From the NCBI GenBank assembly GCA_027443745.1, contig DAIAZB010000090.1, positions 1 through 6,087 of the forward strand: a stretch of 6,087 nucleotides of DNA. The letters run 5' to 3'. The notes under the pieces were generated by a model. It worked only from the letters and a program-made list of their open reading frames with translations. It did not search any database and was not told where the DNA came from. This document shows positions 5,288-6,087 of the stretch, in pieces. Within the stretch, counting starts at the first letter, position 1, and the number at the start of each line of letters is the position of its first letter. The DNA comes from Thiomonas sp. (GTDB lineage Bacteria > Pseudomonadota > Gammaproteobacteria > Burkholderiales > Burkholderiaceae). Made by a program: the position numbers and the translations under genes.

Positions 5288-6087
5288 ATGTCGGCAACCC
5301 CCTTGGCCGCACGCGGCGCCAGCACCTTCGAGTCCGCCACCTACACCAAGGTGGGCTGGCGACTCATTCCGTTTCTGATGCTGTGCTACTTCGTGGCCTA
5401 TCTCGATCGCGTCAACGTCGGTTTCGCGCAGTTGCAGATGAAATCGGATCTGGGTTTTTCCGACGCCGTCTACGGCTTCGGCGCGGGCATCTTCTTCCTC
5501 GGCTACTTCCTGTTCGAGGTGCCGAGCAATCTGGTGCTGCATCGTGTCGGCGCGCGCATCTGGATCGCCCGCATCATGATCACCTGGGGCCTGATCTCCG
5601 CCCTCACCATGGTCATCCAGACGCCCGCCATGTTCTATGTGGCGCGCTTCCTGCTGGGTCTGGCCGAAGCGGGATTCTTTCCCGGCATCATCCTCTACCT
5701 CACCTACTGGTACCCGGCGGCCAGGCGCAGCCAGATGACGGCCTGGTTCATGTCTGCGGTGGCGCTCTCGGGCCTGATCGGGGGGCCGGTTTCGGGCTGG
5801 ATTTTGCATACCTTCCACGGCCACGGCGGCCTGGCCGGCTGGCAGTGGCTGTTCCTGCTGGAAGGCGCGCCGGCGATGGTGCTCGGCGTGGTGGTGCTGC
5901 TGTTTCTGGATAACGGCATCGCCCAGGCGCGCTGGCTGACGGACGCCGAGAAGACCTTGCTGCAGGACCGCATCGCCGGCGAAGCCCGGACCAAAACCCA
6001 TGTCTCGGCGCTGCAAGCCATGGCAAGCCCGCGTGTGTGGCTGCTGGCGCTGGTGTATTTCTCGGTGGTGATGGGCCTGTACGGACT
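5288..6087 (+). CDS. MFS transporter, anion:cation symporter-like (partial, C-terminus beyond the right edge)
   Basis: 266 residues are visible, covering six membrane segments, the central loop and the start of the seventh. The family normally has 12 segments and about 430-450 residues, so about 60% is here. Seen: YLDRVNVGFAQLQM (38-51) at the end of the first segment; FLFEVPSNLVLHRVGAR (74-90), the loop motif between segments 2 and 3; RFLLGLAEAGFFPG (120-133) in segment 4; and GWQWLFLLEGAPA (184-196) in segment 6. These are hallmarks of the anion:cation symporter family (phthalate, tartrate, glucarate and hydroxyphenylacetate permeases), which take up organic anions with protons. The substrate cannot be told from this half. 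The start is fixed by AGGAGA just upstream. The gene lies 167 bp after the ClC gene on the same strand; nothing links the two in function. Neighbouring catabolic genes beyond the edge would be the best clue to the substrate. Confidence 0.93.
   Translation, partial: MSATPLAARGASTFESATYTKVGWRLIPFLMLCYFVAYLDRVNVGFAQLQMKSDLGFSDAVYGFGAGIFFLGYFLFEVPSNLVLHRVGARIWIARIMITWGLISALTMVIQTPAMFYVARFLLGLAEAGFFPGIILYLTYWYPAARRSQMTAWFMSAVALSGLIGGPVSGWILHTFHGHGGLAGWQWLFLLEGAPAMVLGVVVLLFLDNGIAQARWLTDAEKTLLQDRIAGEARTKTHVSALQAMASPRVWLLALVYFSVVMGLYG

Noticed and set aside
5105..6016. A 303-codon minus-strand frame, and an overlapping plus-strand frame at 5095-5913, across the MFS gene.
   Set aside because: Both overlap the MFS gene, which has family motifs and the best ribosome binding site in the window; neither alternative has recognisable features.

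Overview
The window looks like chromosomal DNA from a GC-rich proteobacterium, most likely a betaproteobacterium of the Burkholderiales. This is an inference from the roughly 60-65% GC estimated by eye, the strong G/C third-position bias, and the style of the predicted proteins. Nothing in the window fixes the genus. There are no mobile elements, CRISPR arrays or RNA genes that I can see.

Layout. Reading on the minus strand from the middle to the left edge are cydA (2033-3430), cydB (914-1939) and a partial gene for a membrane-anchored single-haem c-type cytochrome-like protein (1-725, running off the left edge). Reading on the plus strand from the middle to the right edge are a ClC-family chloride transporter (3708-5120) and a partial major-facilitator transporter (5288-6087, running off the right edge). 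The two groups diverge from a 277-bp spacer (3431-3707) that carries overlapping palindromes. No gene-free stretch exceeds 300 bases.

Function. CydA and CydB together make a cytochrome bd-type quinol oxidase. All the haem and quinol residues I could align by memory with E. coli CydA are present, but the Q-loop is about 60 residues shorter. That makes it the short-loop class that includes the cyanide-insensitive oxidases (CIO). It would oxidise ubiquinol and reduce oxygen at the cytoplasmic membrane. The gene after it encodes a membrane protein with one CxxCH haem c site. This is unexpected beside a bd oxidase, because bd enzymes do not use cytochrome c, and I do not recognise its family. The ClC protein has the gating and the internal proton glutamates of H+/Cl- exchangers. 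The MFS protein resembles the anion:cation symporter family of organic-acid permeases.

I do not see a wholly new system. The points most worth a second look are the c-haem membrane protein linked to cydAB, two mutually exclusive hairpins abutting the cydB start codon, the compound palindrome in the divergent spacer, and the lack of a cydX-like small subunit gene after cydB.
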